The position numbers and the translations under genes were made by a program. DNA of 64,000 nucleotides from Pantoea sp. WMus005 (GTDB lineage Bacteria > Pseudomonadota > Gammaproteobacteria > Enterobacterales > Enterobacteriaceae), in contig NZ_JACBXU010000007.1 of the NCBI RefSeq assembly GCF_013415305.1, forward strand, positions 89,655 to 153,654, in the 5' to 3' direction. Of the stretch, positions 50,665-59,699 are shown piece by piece; position 1 is the stretch's first letter; each line of letters begins with the position of its first letter. Below the pieces are notes generated by a model, which was given only the letters and a program-made list of their open reading frames with translations, made no database searches and was not told the DNA's origin.

Positions 50665-51066
50665 TTAAATCAGGAAATCGTCCAGCGATTTACCTTCATC
50701 AATGGCTGTTTTAATAGCTGATGGGGTTCGCCCCTGACCGGTCCACTGCTTAACGTCACCATTTTCGTCGGTGTACTGATATTTAGCCGGACGAGGTGCA
50801 CGTTTCTTCTTCTCTGCTGGCGCTGCTGGCATACCATTTAAAAGTTCATTAGGGTCGATACCTTCCTGCAACAGTAATTCACGGTATTTTGCCAGTTTCT
50901 CCGCCTTTTCGCGGTTAGCCGCTTCAGAGGCCTGAGCTTCTTCACGTCGCTCACTGACTACCACCGACAGTTTTTCCAGCATTTCTTCCAGGGCAGCCAG
51001 GTCAAGCTCGCGTGCGTTTGCGCGAAGGGTACGGATATTATTCAAGCTGTTGAGAGTGTCACTCAT
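50665..51066 (-). CDS. H-NS-family nucleoid protein, copy 2
   Basis: 133 residues from ATG 51066, with the same layout as copy 1 and identical length. It is closer to chromosomal H-NS in the N-terminal region ([37 protein letters not shown]) and shares the DNA-binding signature [15 protein letters not shown]. It is followed by a long AT-rich upstream region, typical of autoregulated hns genes. Whether it forms mixed oligomers with copy 1 or with the host protein is open. Confidence 0.93.
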   Translation of the reverse strand: MSDTLNSLNNIRTLRANARELDLAALEEMLEKLSVVVSERREEAQASEAANREKAEKLAKYRELLLQEGIDPNELLNGMPAAPAEKKKRAPRPAKYQYTDENGDVKQWTGQGRTPSAIKTAIDEGKSLDDFLI

Positions 51067-52230
51067 CAAAGTCACCATAGTCATGTTCAGATAATAAAAT
51101 ACAGAGCGGGTTCACGCTGATGCTTTTCGTCAGACCTGCTTTTTTAAGATGCTTGCCTTCGAAGAATCAAAATACAGAACCGATAGTTCAACGCTAACAT
51201 ATTAATCGCTTTCCAAGAGAGTTTAAACTGTAGTTAACGTATAACCCTTCAACAAAAGTAAAGTTACTCTTTTTTTTTACGCTGTTCGCTCAAATTGTCA
51301 AAACGGCGCACAGTCTGAGACGCGGGGTAATTTAGTCACGTTATGGATCAATGGTGCATTGACGTTCAATTTTGCTAGCCTCGCTTCGCTAATCCTGTAC
51401 TTGTGTTGTTATGTGAGTTAAACGCAGAGGTACACATCAGTCCCTGTAAATGGATATGATCACCAGCATAATCGTAATATTGTTCAAAAAATCAGATAGC
51501 AAAATTACTAAAATAACGAACCCGTTCATTTATTAGGGTTATATGTAACCCTATGATAGTGAATTATTTATATCTGGTTAACCTCACTGGTTATGCGAAG
51601 AAAAACGGTTGCCTGCTTACTGGCTGATGTTAAGGATTTGCAGAGACCGGCAATTAAGTGGATACAACGGCGTCGAATCGAAGATCAACTTCCTGCCCAG
51701 GGAATGATTATTTACAGGCGTAATGATTTTTTTAATCCTGTGTAAACATCTGAAGAGCCAGGATGTTGACAAGGCAATCATAAGTAACATTATTTTTTCG
51801 TAATTGCCTTGTACGCTGATATCGCGACCAAATGTAGCGATCATTGTTGCCGTCAATATCCCTCTGTGCCGTTCCTGAGTCAGTGTGTTTTTCACTCACC
51901 TCGCACAGCGGTTCCCAACACATTGATGAACAGGCCGGACAATAATCGGGTCTGGTATGCTGGCGGTGTTTCAGTGAGTGTGCTTAGTTAACCAGGAGAA
52001 TTAATTTGTCCTTCGCATACTCGTGCGTCAAAAGTCCAGGCGATACCGATCTTGCCGGACGATTTGATAGCAACTTTGTTAACAAATGATGAGAGATTTT
52101 GTCAGACAAGCAAGTCAGGATGGCTAAAACCGAGGTTCAGTCGTCTGCACTTACCTTGAACAGGACTAAGCTACACGGTAGGAGAGATACGCTATCGCCC
52201 GTAACATAGGGTTTTCCAGGAGAGACTTAC
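51067..52230. other. AT-rich gene-free stretch upstream of H-NS copy 2
   Basis: About 1.16 kb with no supported gene. Two short overlapping minus-strand frames (51617-51895 and 51732-51923) have no ribosome-binding site or recognisable family. A hairpin TAGGGTTA-TATG-TAACCCTA lies at 51534-51553. Such DNA is a likely H-NS binding and autoregulation zone (inference). Confidence 0.45.
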
Positions 52231-52392
52231 GTGTTCAAAGGCAATAAAAAATCCTTACCCGTTCGATACTGCAAAACGTGTAACGAGCCAATGTCATGGC
52301 GAAAAAAGTGGGAAAAGTGCTGGGACGAGGTGATGTATTGTTCGGAACGCTGTCGGCGACATCGTACTGCACAGCAAAACGATAATGTCTGA
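52231..52392 (+). CDS. DUF2256 zinc-ribbon-like small protein
   Basis: 53 residues from GTG 52231, with AGGAGA upstream. Four cysteines in two pairs (CKTC and CSERC) frame the family core EPMSWRKKWEKCWDEVMYC. This is the DUF2256 pattern. In many bacteria such genes lie near cryptochrome/photolyase or light-response genes; I recall this association, and no photolyase is in the window. Function unknown, probably nucleic-acid or metal binding. Confidence 0.85.
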   Translation: MFKGNKKSLPVRYCKTCNEPMSWRKKWEKCWDEVMYCSERCRRHRTAQQNDNV

Positions 52393-52430
52393 ATAAATTC
52401 TGAGCGTGACCCGTAAAACTCAACAGAGCG

Positions 52431-52450
52431 GGCCAGGGTTTGACCTGGCC
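52431..52450. terminator. Hairpin between DUF2256 and lipoprotein genes
   Basis: Stem GGCCAGG / CCTGGCC with a 6-nt loop, between two convergent stops; no U-tract. Confidence 0.5.
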
Positions 52451-52468
52451 TCTAACAGGCTGATGGGG

Positions 52469-52771
52469 TTATTGTTGAACCTCAATCTGTTGCCAGCCTT
52501 TTTTGAACATACAATCTTTTACCAGAATCTCTCGCTGACTTTCATTGGCATCACTGGTGGAGTAATCCGTGTCAGTGCTTTTATGTTTACTGTCTTTCGA
52601 GGTGTATTTGCTACTCACAACATTGTCAGGGGGTAAATCCCGCAAAGCCTGAGCCTGACAGGCTGTTTCCGCCACGGTTTCCTGCTGCTCAGATGCATCA
52701 GGTTTGACCCATTTATACTGCACGCATCCGGTCAGACAGAGAGTAAATATTATTAGCGCAAGAGGTTTCAT
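52469..52771 (-). CDS. Putative lipoprotein
   Basis: 100 residues. A lipoprotein signal peptide ends in the lipobox LTGC (Cys16), followed by a charged, disordered-looking middle (SSKYTSKDSKHKSTDTDYS) and KDCMFKKGWQQIEV. Two further cysteines may pair. The family is not recognised. It lies in a run of three minus-strand envelope genes with YfaZ and YgdI/YgdR-type lipoprotein, though gaps of about 60-100 bp separate them. Confidence 0.78.
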   Translation of the reverse strand: MKPLALIIFTLCLTGCVQYKWVKPDASEQQETVAETACQAQALRDLPPDNVVSSKYTSKDSKHKSTDTDYSTSDANESQREILVKDCMFKKGWQQIEVQQ

Positions 52772-52875
52772 GGTCTGTTTCTCAGTGACACCCGTCTTCC
52801 CTGAGACGAGAGATTAAGTGAGGAAACCACTTGGTGGATCTGCAGAATTTCCTCTCCTGACAATGTTATCCGATA

Positions 52876-53418
52876 TTAAAATGTCAGACCGCCACCCAGG
52901 TAGGGGCCATCAATCAGGGTATGACCCGGACGTCCATCTTTACCATCAACACCTGCATATCGATAGCCCACTTTTAAGACCAGTGGCCCAAGCGGTGACC
53001 AGCTGACGCCGGCGTTGGCTTCCACAAAATTTTTAACGCTGTTGGTTAGCTGTTCCGGGGCGGAATAACCTTCCCCATAAATTGCAAAATTGGCAGGCAG
53101 ATTGAGTTTCACACCGCCGCCGACAGGAAATGCGACGCCGTTATCGCCTTTTTTGCCACCGAGGTACGTGGCTTTAACGCCAGCTGTCAGCATGACCGGA
53201 CCGATTTCGAGGTTATAACCTGTACCCGCCTGACCAATCTGCACACCGTCCGCCGTATTTTTGATCCACTGGCTATCCAGATAAATTCCGCTGGATGAAC
53301 GGCCAATTTCTGCGTCCAGCGCAGAGGTGTTTTTACCTTGTTCCGCATTCAGGCCAATCGCCATTGCAGACGAAGAGGCGCACAGCAGCAAGCCGAAGCT
53401 GATGACAGTCGTTTTCAT
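52876..53418 (-). CDS. YfaZ-family outer-membrane protein
   Basis: 180 residues. A signal peptide (MKTTVISFGLLLCASSSAMA) is followed by an eight-strand-like barrel with alternating glycines (NLEIGPVMLTAGVKATYLGG; LKVGYRYAGVDG) ending in an aromatic residue (GGGLTF), as needed for outer-membrane insertion. It matches YfaZ in length and pattern. Function of the family is unknown. Confidence 0.85.
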   Translation of the reverse strand: MKTTVISFGLLLCASSSAMAIGLNAEQGKNTSALDAEIGRSSSGIYLDSQWIKNTADGVQIGQAGTGYNLEIGPVMLTAGVKATYLGGKKGDNGVAFPVGGGVKLNLPANFAIYGEGYSAPEQLTNSVKNFVEANAGVSWSPLGPLVLKVGYRYAGVDGKDGRPGHTLIDGPYLGGGLTF

Positions 53419-53481
53419 TGTTCAGTGTTCCGCAGGATAAAAATTTTAGGGGATGTTATTATGATCGCTGCTTAAAGCAAT

Positions 53482-53718
53482 TTACTTTTGCACAATCTCT
53501 TTAACGTCGTGCTGCTGCAGTTGATGCATATTTCCGTCTGCATCTTTATAAGAGATCATCCCTGTTTCTTTATCTCTGGCGGGTTTGCCATGGGTGTTAA
53601 TCATGTGTCCATCATTGGTGGATATTACGTAATTGCCTGAGCAGGCGGTAATGGACATAACCGAAGCCATTATCACCAGAGCGAAGCCAATTTTCTTACC
53701 AGAATTCATAAATGTCAT
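53482..53718 (-). CDS. YgdI/YgdR-type small lipoprotein
   Basis: 78 residues with a lipobox ending in ITAC, then the family pattern NYVISTNDGHMINTHGKP and MISYKDADGNMHQL. The start at 53718 has AGGAAA upstream. Small SH3-like lipoproteins of this type are attached to the outer or inner membrane; their role is not established. Third in the minus-strand envelope group. Confidence 0.85.
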   Translation of the reverse strand: MTFMNSGKKIGFALVIMASVMSITACSGNYVISTNDGHMINTHGKPARDKETGMISYKDADGNMHQLQQHDVKEIVQK

Positions 53719-54108
53719 TTTACTTTCCTGTCGTTACTTTTTAAGAAGATGCGGTATTATTCACCGTGAATGTTAAACGATATGATAACAATCAGGCTGT
53801 CATGATTTTACTCTGACAAAAAATGATCAGGATCACTTTTAACGGCTGCTCAGGATTATGCAGCACGGACGTGACTCTACGCAATGCTGGGTTGTTTCTT
53901 AACCCAGGATGGAGCTGGTTTTTATGAGAATTCACTGCTCATTTTATAAGTCTGTTTTTAAAAATTAAGACTTAATGTTAACAATCGCTCCCAGATGAGA
54001 ATATAATTTCATTTTTCAATTTATTTGTTGTGACTCTTTTTCATTTCGCTATATTCAATCAGCATCATTATTTTGATAAGTATACTTTAACAAGGATTTA
54101 ATATAGTT
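53719..54108. other. Intergenic stretch
   Basis: AT-rich, with no gene. A hairpin CTGGGTT-N7-AACCCAG lies at 53887-53907. Confidence 0.4.
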
Positions 54109-54528
54109 ATGAAAAATACAATTATTACATTGATATTAATTTCAACTCCCCTGGCCGTCATCGCTGGGACAGATTCCTGTAAAAACCAACTGGCAGACAT
54201 TTCAGCCAAAACAGAAATGGCTAAAATTCATGGAAATAATGCAGAGGTTGCACGGCTTGATATTGCTCGTGACAAAATCCAGACTTATTGCACTGATGAG
54301 CGTCAGGTCAGGCGCGCCTCTCACGATGTCAGAAAACGCGAAATGAAGGTCAAAAAAGCGGAACTCGAACTTCGGGAAGCCCAGCAGGATCTGGCTGAAG
54401 CCAAAGCGGAAGGCCGGATCGATAGAATAAGCAATAAAAACAACAGGGTAGAAGAGAAGAGGCTGAGGCTGGAATCTGCAAAAATGGATTTAAAAGAAGC
54501 ACAGGATGATGCTCATAACCTGAATTAA
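54109..54528 (+). CDS. DUF1090 (YqjC-like) periplasmic protein
   Basis: 139 residues. A signal peptide (MKNTIITLILISTPLAVIAG) is followed by a long coiled-coil helix (LREAQQDLAEAKAEGR; RLRLESAKMDLKEAQDDA) and two cysteines (SCKNQL, YCTDER) that probably pair. This is the DUF1090/YqjC layout; the E. coli family member is acid-related. A strong hairpin follows the stop. Confidence 0.87.
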   Translation: MKNTIITLILISTPLAVIAGTDSCKNQLADISAKTEMAKIHGNNAEVARLDIARDKIQTYCTDERQVRRASHDVRKREMKVKKAELELREAQQDLAEAKAEGRIDRISNKNNRVEEKRLRLESAKMDLKEAQDDAHNLN

Positions 54529-54540
54529 CCTCTATTTTAT

Positions 54541-54566
54541 CGAAGGCTTACCCACGTAAGCCTTCG
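54541..54566. terminator. Hairpin after the DUF1090 gene
   Basis: Perfect 10-bp stem CGAAGGCTTA / TAAGCCTTCG with a 6-nt loop, 12 bp after the stop. Confidence 0.65.
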
Positions 54567-54602
54567 GGTTCCGCTATACGCCGCCTACACTCTTCTTTGT
54601 TA

Positions 54603-54785
54603 TTAGCCTTGATAAGGCAAACTATCACCTACCTCATTATGAAAAAACACAAATATGGAAAACATAAACGACTTTCCATCGTCAGGTTTATGTACTGGCA
54701 GACAGCACCATAAAATATTCCCGGTATGTGACTCTGTCAGAACGACATTCATGCTAGCCATATTGTCGACAAAATGAAATTTCAT
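54603..54785 (-). CDS. Possible small protein of unknown function
   Basis: 60 codons with protein-like composition (VVLTESHTGNILWCCLPVHK; FVFFHNEVGDS) but no Shine-Dalgarno before the ATG and no family resemblance. It could be the end of a decayed gene. Confidence 0.33.
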   Translation of the reverse strand: MKFHFVDNMASMNVVLTESHTGNILWCCLPVHKPDDGKSFMFSIFVFFHNEVGDSLPYQG

Positions 54786-55215
54786 TGTTGCTGAGTCACA
54801 TTACGATGACCAATGAGACATAAAAACCACGCATCTGAATGAGGATAAGTAATAAAAATAGCGTTTGAGAAAATCGGCAATACATAATGAGGTAATACCA
54901 GAGGTAGTCTGCATGAAAAAGTTAGCTTTTTGATATGCTGGCGAACTATGTTCTTTTAACGAAATAATGGAATACTTAACGGCAATGAAAGCCATACTGG
55001 AATGGCTGTTAAAATTTGATTGTGAATACCTGTATTTTGTTTCTTTCATGATTAATTGATAACACAATTTTAACTTTGGTGTTTATATTGCATTGGCTTT
55101 GTCGACTGTACCCGTCTTGTTCAATTTTGAAGACACATGCAAGTAATATTCATTCTTAAGATCTCGTTAAGATCTGCGTTGTAAATTAGCCTGACAATTT
55201 AACGGAGATAAAAAT
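54786..55215. other. Intergenic stretch upstream of ygiW-like gene
   Basis: AT-rich, with no gene; the direct repeat 55156-55175 is the only clear signal. Confidence 0.4.
55155..55175. promoter_or_regulatory. Possible PmrA/QseB-type box before ygiW
   Basis: Direct repeat TTAAGATCT at 55156-55164 and 55167-55175, 11 bp apart. Read as CTTAAG-N5-GTTAAG it fits the OmpR-family (PmrA/QseB) box, CTTAAT-N5-CTTAAT type. ygiW-type genes are under QseB or PmrA control in other enterobacteria (family knowledge). Confidence 0.5.
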
Positions 55216-55596
55216 ATGAAAAAGATTCTTTTAGCGGCGTTGTTTGCAGGCATGACTTTTAGTGTTACTGCGCAGCAAGGTTTTGTTTCGGCAGAAGGGC
55301 AGGGTTATTCGCAGGGCGGATTTAAAGGTCCAGCACCGGGTGTAGCTTCTGTCGCTCAGGTTAAAACACTGCGTGATGACGCATGGACTGTTCTTGAAGG
55401 CAATATCATCCGACAGGTTGGTCATGAACTTTATGAGTTTAAAGATGCCACAGGCACGATTTATGTTGATATCGACGACAAGCGCTGGATGGGGCAAAGT
55501 TTGTCACCTACAGACAAAGTCCGTATCGAAGGTGAAGTCGATAAAGACTGGAACAGTGTTGAAGTTGATGTGAAAACGATTCGCATAATGAAGTAA
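55216..55596 (+). CDS. ygiW: YgiW/YdeI-type periplasmic BOF (OB-fold) stress protein
   Basis: 126 residues. A signal peptide (MKKILLAALFAGMTFSVTAQ) is followed by a short glycine-rich stretch and the OB-fold: DDAWTVLEGNIIRQVGHELY, KDATGTIYVDIDDKRWMG, LSPTDKVRIEGEVDKDW. This is the full BOF-family pattern. YgiW/VisP proteins help against peroxide, metals and antimicrobial peptides. An OmpR-family direct repeat lies upstream. Confidence 0.9.
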   Translation: MKKILLAALFAGMTFSVTAQQGFVSAEGQGYSQGGFKGPAPGVASVAQVKTLRDDAWTVLEGNIIRQVGHELYEFKDATGTIYVDIDDKRWMGQSLSPTDKVRIEGEVDKDWNSVEVDVKTIRIMK

Positions 55597-55753
55597 TTTA
55601 CAGGCACTCCTGATGTGGCGATGGCCTTTAAATCGGTTTATCGCCATTTTCTGTAATATCCATTTCCTTGTTTAATACTCAACAGCTCAGGTCACGTTCA
55701 GGCAAGCGACAAGAGTAAAAAGCCCTGTGATGTGTTAACGCGGTACCAAAAAA

Positions 55754-55928
55754 GAGGGGCAGAACAACGCTTTGTTTAAACCCTATTAGTTACAACACCC
55801 TTTTAGTGTTTATTAAACAACGATAGATATTCTGCGGAATAGAGCCCCTCCGGACTAACCCCAAACAGAGTCGTTCTGAAAATCCGAGTGCTCATTGACA
55901 AGCCGCCCCGCACGGCCCGGAGGGCCGT
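55754..55928. other. Structured gene-free DNA with nested inverted repeats
   Basis: GAGGGGC (55754-55760) pairs with GCCCCTC (55844-55850), GCAGAA with TTCTGC, and GTTTAA with TTAAAC, in nested order over about 97 bp. A separate hairpin ACGGCCC-GGA-GGGCCGT lies at about 55912-55928. It could be a structured RNA or a decayed mobile-element end; no gene is seen. Confidence 0.4.
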
Positions 55929-55937
55929 AATTGTTGT

Positions 55938-56204
55938 TTAGCTTAGTTTGAATGATGTAACTAATTTAACCTTGTTAGCGCTTTTCTGAATGTTTAACTG
56001 AATTTGTATACAGGGTGACGTCTGCGCTACTGCCCGGATATCTCTGTCGCCCTTACAGGTTGTATCGCCGGTAAACGCTTTAGCGCAGACCAGTGCAGTG
56101 TCAGAGATCAAAGCCTGTTTGTGGGAAGTAGCACATCGGGTGCCGCAACACGGGAACGTCAGAATGGTCCCGACCGCAGAGATGATCTGCTTCACGGAAG
56201 CCAT
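55938..56204 (-). CDS. Possible small cysteine-containing protein behind the cupin gene
   Basis: 88 codons starting four bases after the WbuC-like stop (TAA-TCT-ATG), so translational re-initiation is possible, though no Shine-Dalgarno is seen. It holds six cysteines (FPCCGTRC, LVCAKA, TTCKG, SPC) and no recognised motif. Doubtful. Confidence 0.33.
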   Translation of the reverse strand: MASVKQIISAVGTILTFPCCGTRCATSHKQALISDTALVCAKAFTGDTTCKGDRDIRAVAQTSPCIQIQLNIQKSANKVKLVTSFKLS

Positions 56205-56207
56205 AGA

Positions 56208-56681
56208 TTATCGGGTAAAAGTATTACCCACTTGCGCCCGTAAGTACCATTCCATGAGTTCCCCCGCACCCTGATCATTCTCAGCGGGTGCCCAGGGAGC
56301 CGAATCCTGCTCAGTCACTGGCTGATACCCTCCGTGTTTTACCTCAAAAATAACGCCATCGTTATCCATCGACAACACCGCATGCCAGATCCCCGCATCC
56401 GTCTCCAGCAGCTTACATTCTTCACCTAACACCACCCGCTGGGTCACGTATCCATCATCATCAAAATGTAATACCAGAAATCGTCCACTGAGCGGGGTCA
56501 GCAATTCAAAAGTATGCGGATGACGGTGAGGGCGGACATAGGTACCCGGCGCCATAGCGACAGCCAGACGCTGCACCGCATCACTTAATTCAGGATGTAA
56601 ATTACGATTGGCTCGCAAGCGAGGGGATTGGGCCGCCTGCTCACTGAGTTGCTGGAGATCAGTGACGGTAAGTTGTTTCAT
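56208..56681 (-). CDS. wbuC: WbuC-family cupin-fold metalloprotein
   Basis: 157 residues. The cupin core RPHRHPHTFELLTPLSGRFL has the HRHPHTFE metal ligands, then VLGEECKLLETDAGIWHAVL. The N-terminal helix region (LTVTDLQQLSEQAAQSPRLRANRNLHP) is typical of WbuC. These proteins accompany lipopolysaccharide or O-antigen genes but also occur alone; the reaction is unknown. AAGG precedes ATG 56681. Confidence 0.9.
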   Translation of the reverse strand: MKQLTVTDLQQLSEQAAQSPRLRANRNLHPELSDAVQRLAVAMAPGTYVRPHRHPHTFELLTPLSGRFLVLHFDDDGYVTQRVVLGEECKLLETDAGIWHAVLSMDNDGVIFEVKHGGYQPVTEQDSAPWAPAENDQGAGELMEWYLRAQVGNTFTR

Positions 56682-57018
56682 ATAAACCTTTTGGATGCTG
56701 GGTAACTGACAACGACCAGGTTGCTGTATGACTTATTGCCGTTTTCAACGGACAATTAGCCTCTGCCCTCGCGTAACAAATTGCAGTCCGGATTACAGAT
56801 GCTGAAGTCCCATGCCCTCGAAACGGGCGATAAGAGGCCTCACGGAAATCGCGGGTATCAATCTTCCCGCGGCCATTCACGTTACAGCAAGGTGTTCTCT
56901 GTTTCCTAAATCAAACCTATAAACAGCGCATTTTCACTGTCTGCCTGATGTCATATCAAAAACCGAAACGCTTATCATTTATATAATGCGTGTTTATTAC
57001 TCAGAAGCAGAGCGTGGT
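56682..57018. other. Intergenic stretch before feoA
   Basis: No gene with a ribosome-binding site (the 73-codon minus-strand frame at 56659-56880 overlaps the wbuC start region). A half Fur-like site (AATGATAAGCG on the minus strand) lies near 56970-56985. Confidence 0.35.
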
Positions 57019-57243
57019 ATGGCAATTAACATGGGCAGTACCTACCGAATCCTGGGCTATCGGCCATCGGTAAATTTCACCTGGCGGCAGAAATTATTGA
57101 CAATGGGCATGCTTCCAGGTGCCGTTATCGAGATCATTCGCGTAGCGCCAATGGGCGACCCGGTGCAGATCCGGACCCGCCGTGTCAGCCTGGCGGTGAG
57201 ACAGCGTGACCTGGCCGATATCCTCCTGGAGGAAATAGTCTGA
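57019..57243 (+). CDS. feoA: Ferrous iron transport accessory protein FeoA
   Basis: 74 residues from ATG 57019 (the frame continues to 56986 but the core fits this start). A small SH3-like fold: YRILGYRPSVNFTWRQKLLT, MGMLPGAVIEIIRVAPMGDP and VSLAVRQRDLADILLEE. FeoA is a cytoplasmic partner of FeoB needed for Fe(II) uptake. Its TGA overlaps the feoB start (TGATG), so the two are coupled. No feoC-like gene is seen after feoB. Confidence 0.9.
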   Translation: MAINMGSTYRILGYRPSVNFTWRQKLLTMGMLPGAVIEIIRVAPMGDPVQIRTRRVSLAVRQRDLADILLEEIV

Positions 57244-59570
57244 TGAAAAAGATAACCATCGGGCTGATTGGCAATCCAAATACCGGCAAAACCACGCTGT
57301 TTAATCAGCTAACGGGTGCCCGCCAGCGGGTCGGTAACTGGGCGGGCGTCACGGTCGAGCGCAAAGAAGGGCAGTTTTTTACCGCGCAGTCAGATGTCCG
57401 CCTCATCGATCTACCTGGCACTCGTTCACTGACCACGCTATCCGCTGAAAGCTCCATCGATGAGAGCATCGCCTGCCAGTATCTCTATCAGGATCACGCT
57501 GATGTGGTGATTAACGTCGTCGATGCAGCCAGTCTGGAAAGTAACCTGTTCCTGACCCTTCAGCTGCTGGAGCTAGGCGTGCCCTGCATCGTCGCCCTGA
57601 ACATGCAGGATATTGCCGCCAGCCATAACATCATGATTGATGTTCCAGCGCTATCAGCGCGTCTGGGATGCCCGGTCGTTTCACTGACCTCCACTAAAGG
57701 TGACGGTATCGCCCAGCTCAAAGTCCTGATCGATCAGCCTCATATTTACCTCACATCGAAACGGGTGCGTTACCCGGCCGCGATTGAAACAGCAATTGCG
57801 CAGCTCTGCCTGTTAATGTCCGGCACGATAGCCCCACAAAAACGCTACTGGCTGGCATTGCAGTTGCTTGAAGGCGATATCAACAGCCGGAAGTTTTGCC
57901 CGGAACTGCTTCCGCGTTTGCCTGAGATTATTCAGCAGGCGGGCGGCGATACCGGTATTCAGATTGCCGATTACCGCTATCGCGCCATCAACACGATTTG
58001 CGCAGCCGTCAGTAATATTCATCAGGCATTACCTGCCGGCCTCACCCGCCAGATCGATAACATCGTACTGAACCGCTGGCTGGGCATTCCGATATTTCTG
58101 GCAGTGATGTATGTGATGTTTGTACTCTCAATTAACATCGGTGCCGCGCTGCAGCCACTGTTCGACAGTGGCTCGGTGGCAATATTCATTCATGGCATAC
58201 AATGGCTGGGCTATGTTTGCCACTTCCCGGCCTGGCTGACGGTTTTTCTGGCGCAGGGTATTGGTGCCGGTATCAATACCGTACTGCCGATCATTCCGCA
58301 GATTGGCCTGATGTTCCTGTTCCTCTCTTTCCTGGAGGACTCAGGCTATCTGGCACGCGCTGCCTTTGTGATAGATCGGCTGATGCAGTCGCTTGGCCTG
58401 CCAGGGAAATCTTTTGTCCCTTTGATTGTCGGCTTTGGCTGTAATGTGCCGTCGGTAATGGGGACACGCACGCTGGATACGCCGCGTGAGCGTCTGCTGA
58501 CAGTATTGATAGCGCCTTTTATGTCGTGTGGTGCGCGGCTGGCAATCTTTGCAGTTTTCGCTGCGGCATTCTTCAACACCCATAGCTCCAGCCTGGTTTT
58601 CTCACTCTATCTGCTGGGCATTGTGGTGGCGATCGTTACTGCGCTGGTACTCAAGCATACCCTGCTGGGTGGAGAAGCCTCGCCGTTTATCATGGAGTTG
58701 CCGATCTATCACCGGCCTCATCTTAAAAGCCTTCTCCTGCAGACATGGCAGCGACTGAAAATGTTTGTTATACGCGCCGGACAGGTAATCATCCTGGTAA
58801 GCATGCTGATAGGCGTGCTGAGCAGCTTTGCATTTAATGGCCAGCTGGTTGATGACATTAACCAGTCTGCGCTGGCGGCAACCAGCAAAGCGATTACGCC
58901 GGTGCTGTTGCCGATTGGGGTCACTCAGGATAACTGGCAGGCCACCGTGGGGCTGGTGAGCGGCATCATGGCGAAAGAGGTCGTGGTGGGTACGCTTAAC
59001 AGCCTTTACACCACAGAGGCACTCCAGAACAGTCCATTTGATCCGCGATCCTTTAATCTGCCAGGTGAACTGAAAGATGCGCTGACGGAAACCTGGGCGG
59101 GGTTAACTGCCGCATTCAGAATTGATGCGCTAGCCAATCCGATTGAAGCCAGCAAAGGCGATGGGGAGATGACGACCCGTTCAATCAGTGTGATGTCAGC
59201 TAAATTTGGCAGCGGCTTTGCCGCTTACAGTTACTTAATCTTTGTGCTGCTCTATGTTCCCTGCGTCTCTGTTATGGGCGCGATTGCACGCGAAGCCGGC
59301 AAAAAATGGATGATGTTCTCATTCTTCTGGGGACTGAACATCGCCTACACCACGGCCACGCTTTTTTATCAGACCGTCACTTTTGCCGAACATCCCGCAT
59401 TCAGCTCAATTTGCCTGATAAGCGTAATGATACTGAACGGGATCATCCTGCTGGCCTTACGTAAATCGAGAAGCCGGGTGCAGGCAATACCGGTAATGCT
59501 GCGGGAGGAAAAGGGACCTTGCCACGGTTGCCACGGCGACTGTGATAAACAGAAAGAGTATGCGCAGTAA
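57243..59570 (+). CDS. feoB: Ferrous iron transporter FeoB
   Basis: 775 residues, the full FeoB length. The N-terminal G-domain has G1 GNPNTGKT (10-17), G3 DLPGTRSL and G4 NMQD; a helical GDI-like spacer follows. The membrane region has two Gate motifs, including VGFGCNVPSVMGTRTL and SCGARLAIFA, and VGTLNSLYTTEALQ in the second half. It ends in a cysteine/histidine tail (CHGCHGDCDKQKE). It moves Fe(II) across the inner membrane, driven or regulated by GTP. Confidence 0.95.
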   Translation: MKKITIGLIGNPNTGKTTLFNQLTGARQRVGNWAGVTVERKEGQFFTAQSDVRLIDLPGTRSLTTLSAESSIDESIACQYLYQDHADVVINVVDAASLESNLFLTLQLLELGVPCIVALNMQDIAASHNIMIDVPALSARLGCPVVSLTSTKGDGIAQLKVLIDQPHIYLTSKRVRYPAAIETAIAQLCLLMSGTIAPQKRYWLALQLLEGDINSRKFCPELLPRLPEIIQQAGGDTGIQIADYRYRAINTICAAVSNIHQALPAGLTRQIDNIVLNRWLGIPIFLAVMYVMFVLSINIGAALQPLFDSGSVAIFIHGIQWLGYVCHFPAWLTVFLAQGIGAGINTVLPIIPQIGLMFLFLSFLEDSGYLARAAFVIDRLMQSLGLPGKSFVPLIVGFGCNVPSVMGTRTLDTPRERLLTVLIAPFMSCGARLAIFAVFAAAFFNTHSSSLVFSLYLLGIVVAIVTALVLKHTLLGGEASPFIMELPIYHRPHLKSLLLQTWQRLKMFVIRAGQVIILVSMLIGVLSSFAFNGQLVDDINQSALAATSKAITPVLLPIGVTQDNWQATVGLVSGIMAKEVVVGTLNSLYTTEALQNSPFDPRSFNLPGELKDALTETWAGLTAAFRIDALANPIEASKGDGEMTTRSISVMSAKFGSGFAAYSYLIFVLLYVPCVSVMGAIAREAGKKWMMFSFFWGLNIAYTTATLFYQTVTFAEHPAFSSICLISVMILNGIILLALRKSRSRVQAIPVMLREEKGPCHGCHGDCDKQKEYAQ

Positions 59571-59653
59571 CCGTAAAGGCCACATTACTATGCTGAGATG
59601 CGATACGGACCTGCAGCAGACGAGTAATTATAAATGTGGTGCGAAACGAAAGC

Positions 59654-59687
59654 GTTCCTTGCCTGCACAGGTTAACAGGCAAGGAAA
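59654..59687. terminator. Bidirectional terminator between feoB and the esterase gene
   Basis: Stem TTCCTTGCCTG / CAGGCAAGGAA, perfect over 11 bp, with a 10-nt loop, between two convergent stops. Confidence 0.7.
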
Positions 59688-59699
59688 CTTCCCCGAATG

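Noticed and set aside
51617..51923. Short minus-strand frames in the AT-rich region before H-NS copy 2
   Set aside because: They overlap each other in different frames, lack ribosome-binding sites, and do not resemble a transposase on inspection.
56940..56985. FNR and Fur boxes before feoA
   Set aside because: The FNR-like string CTGAT-GTCAT-ATCAA has a spacer one base too long, and only a half Fur site is visible.
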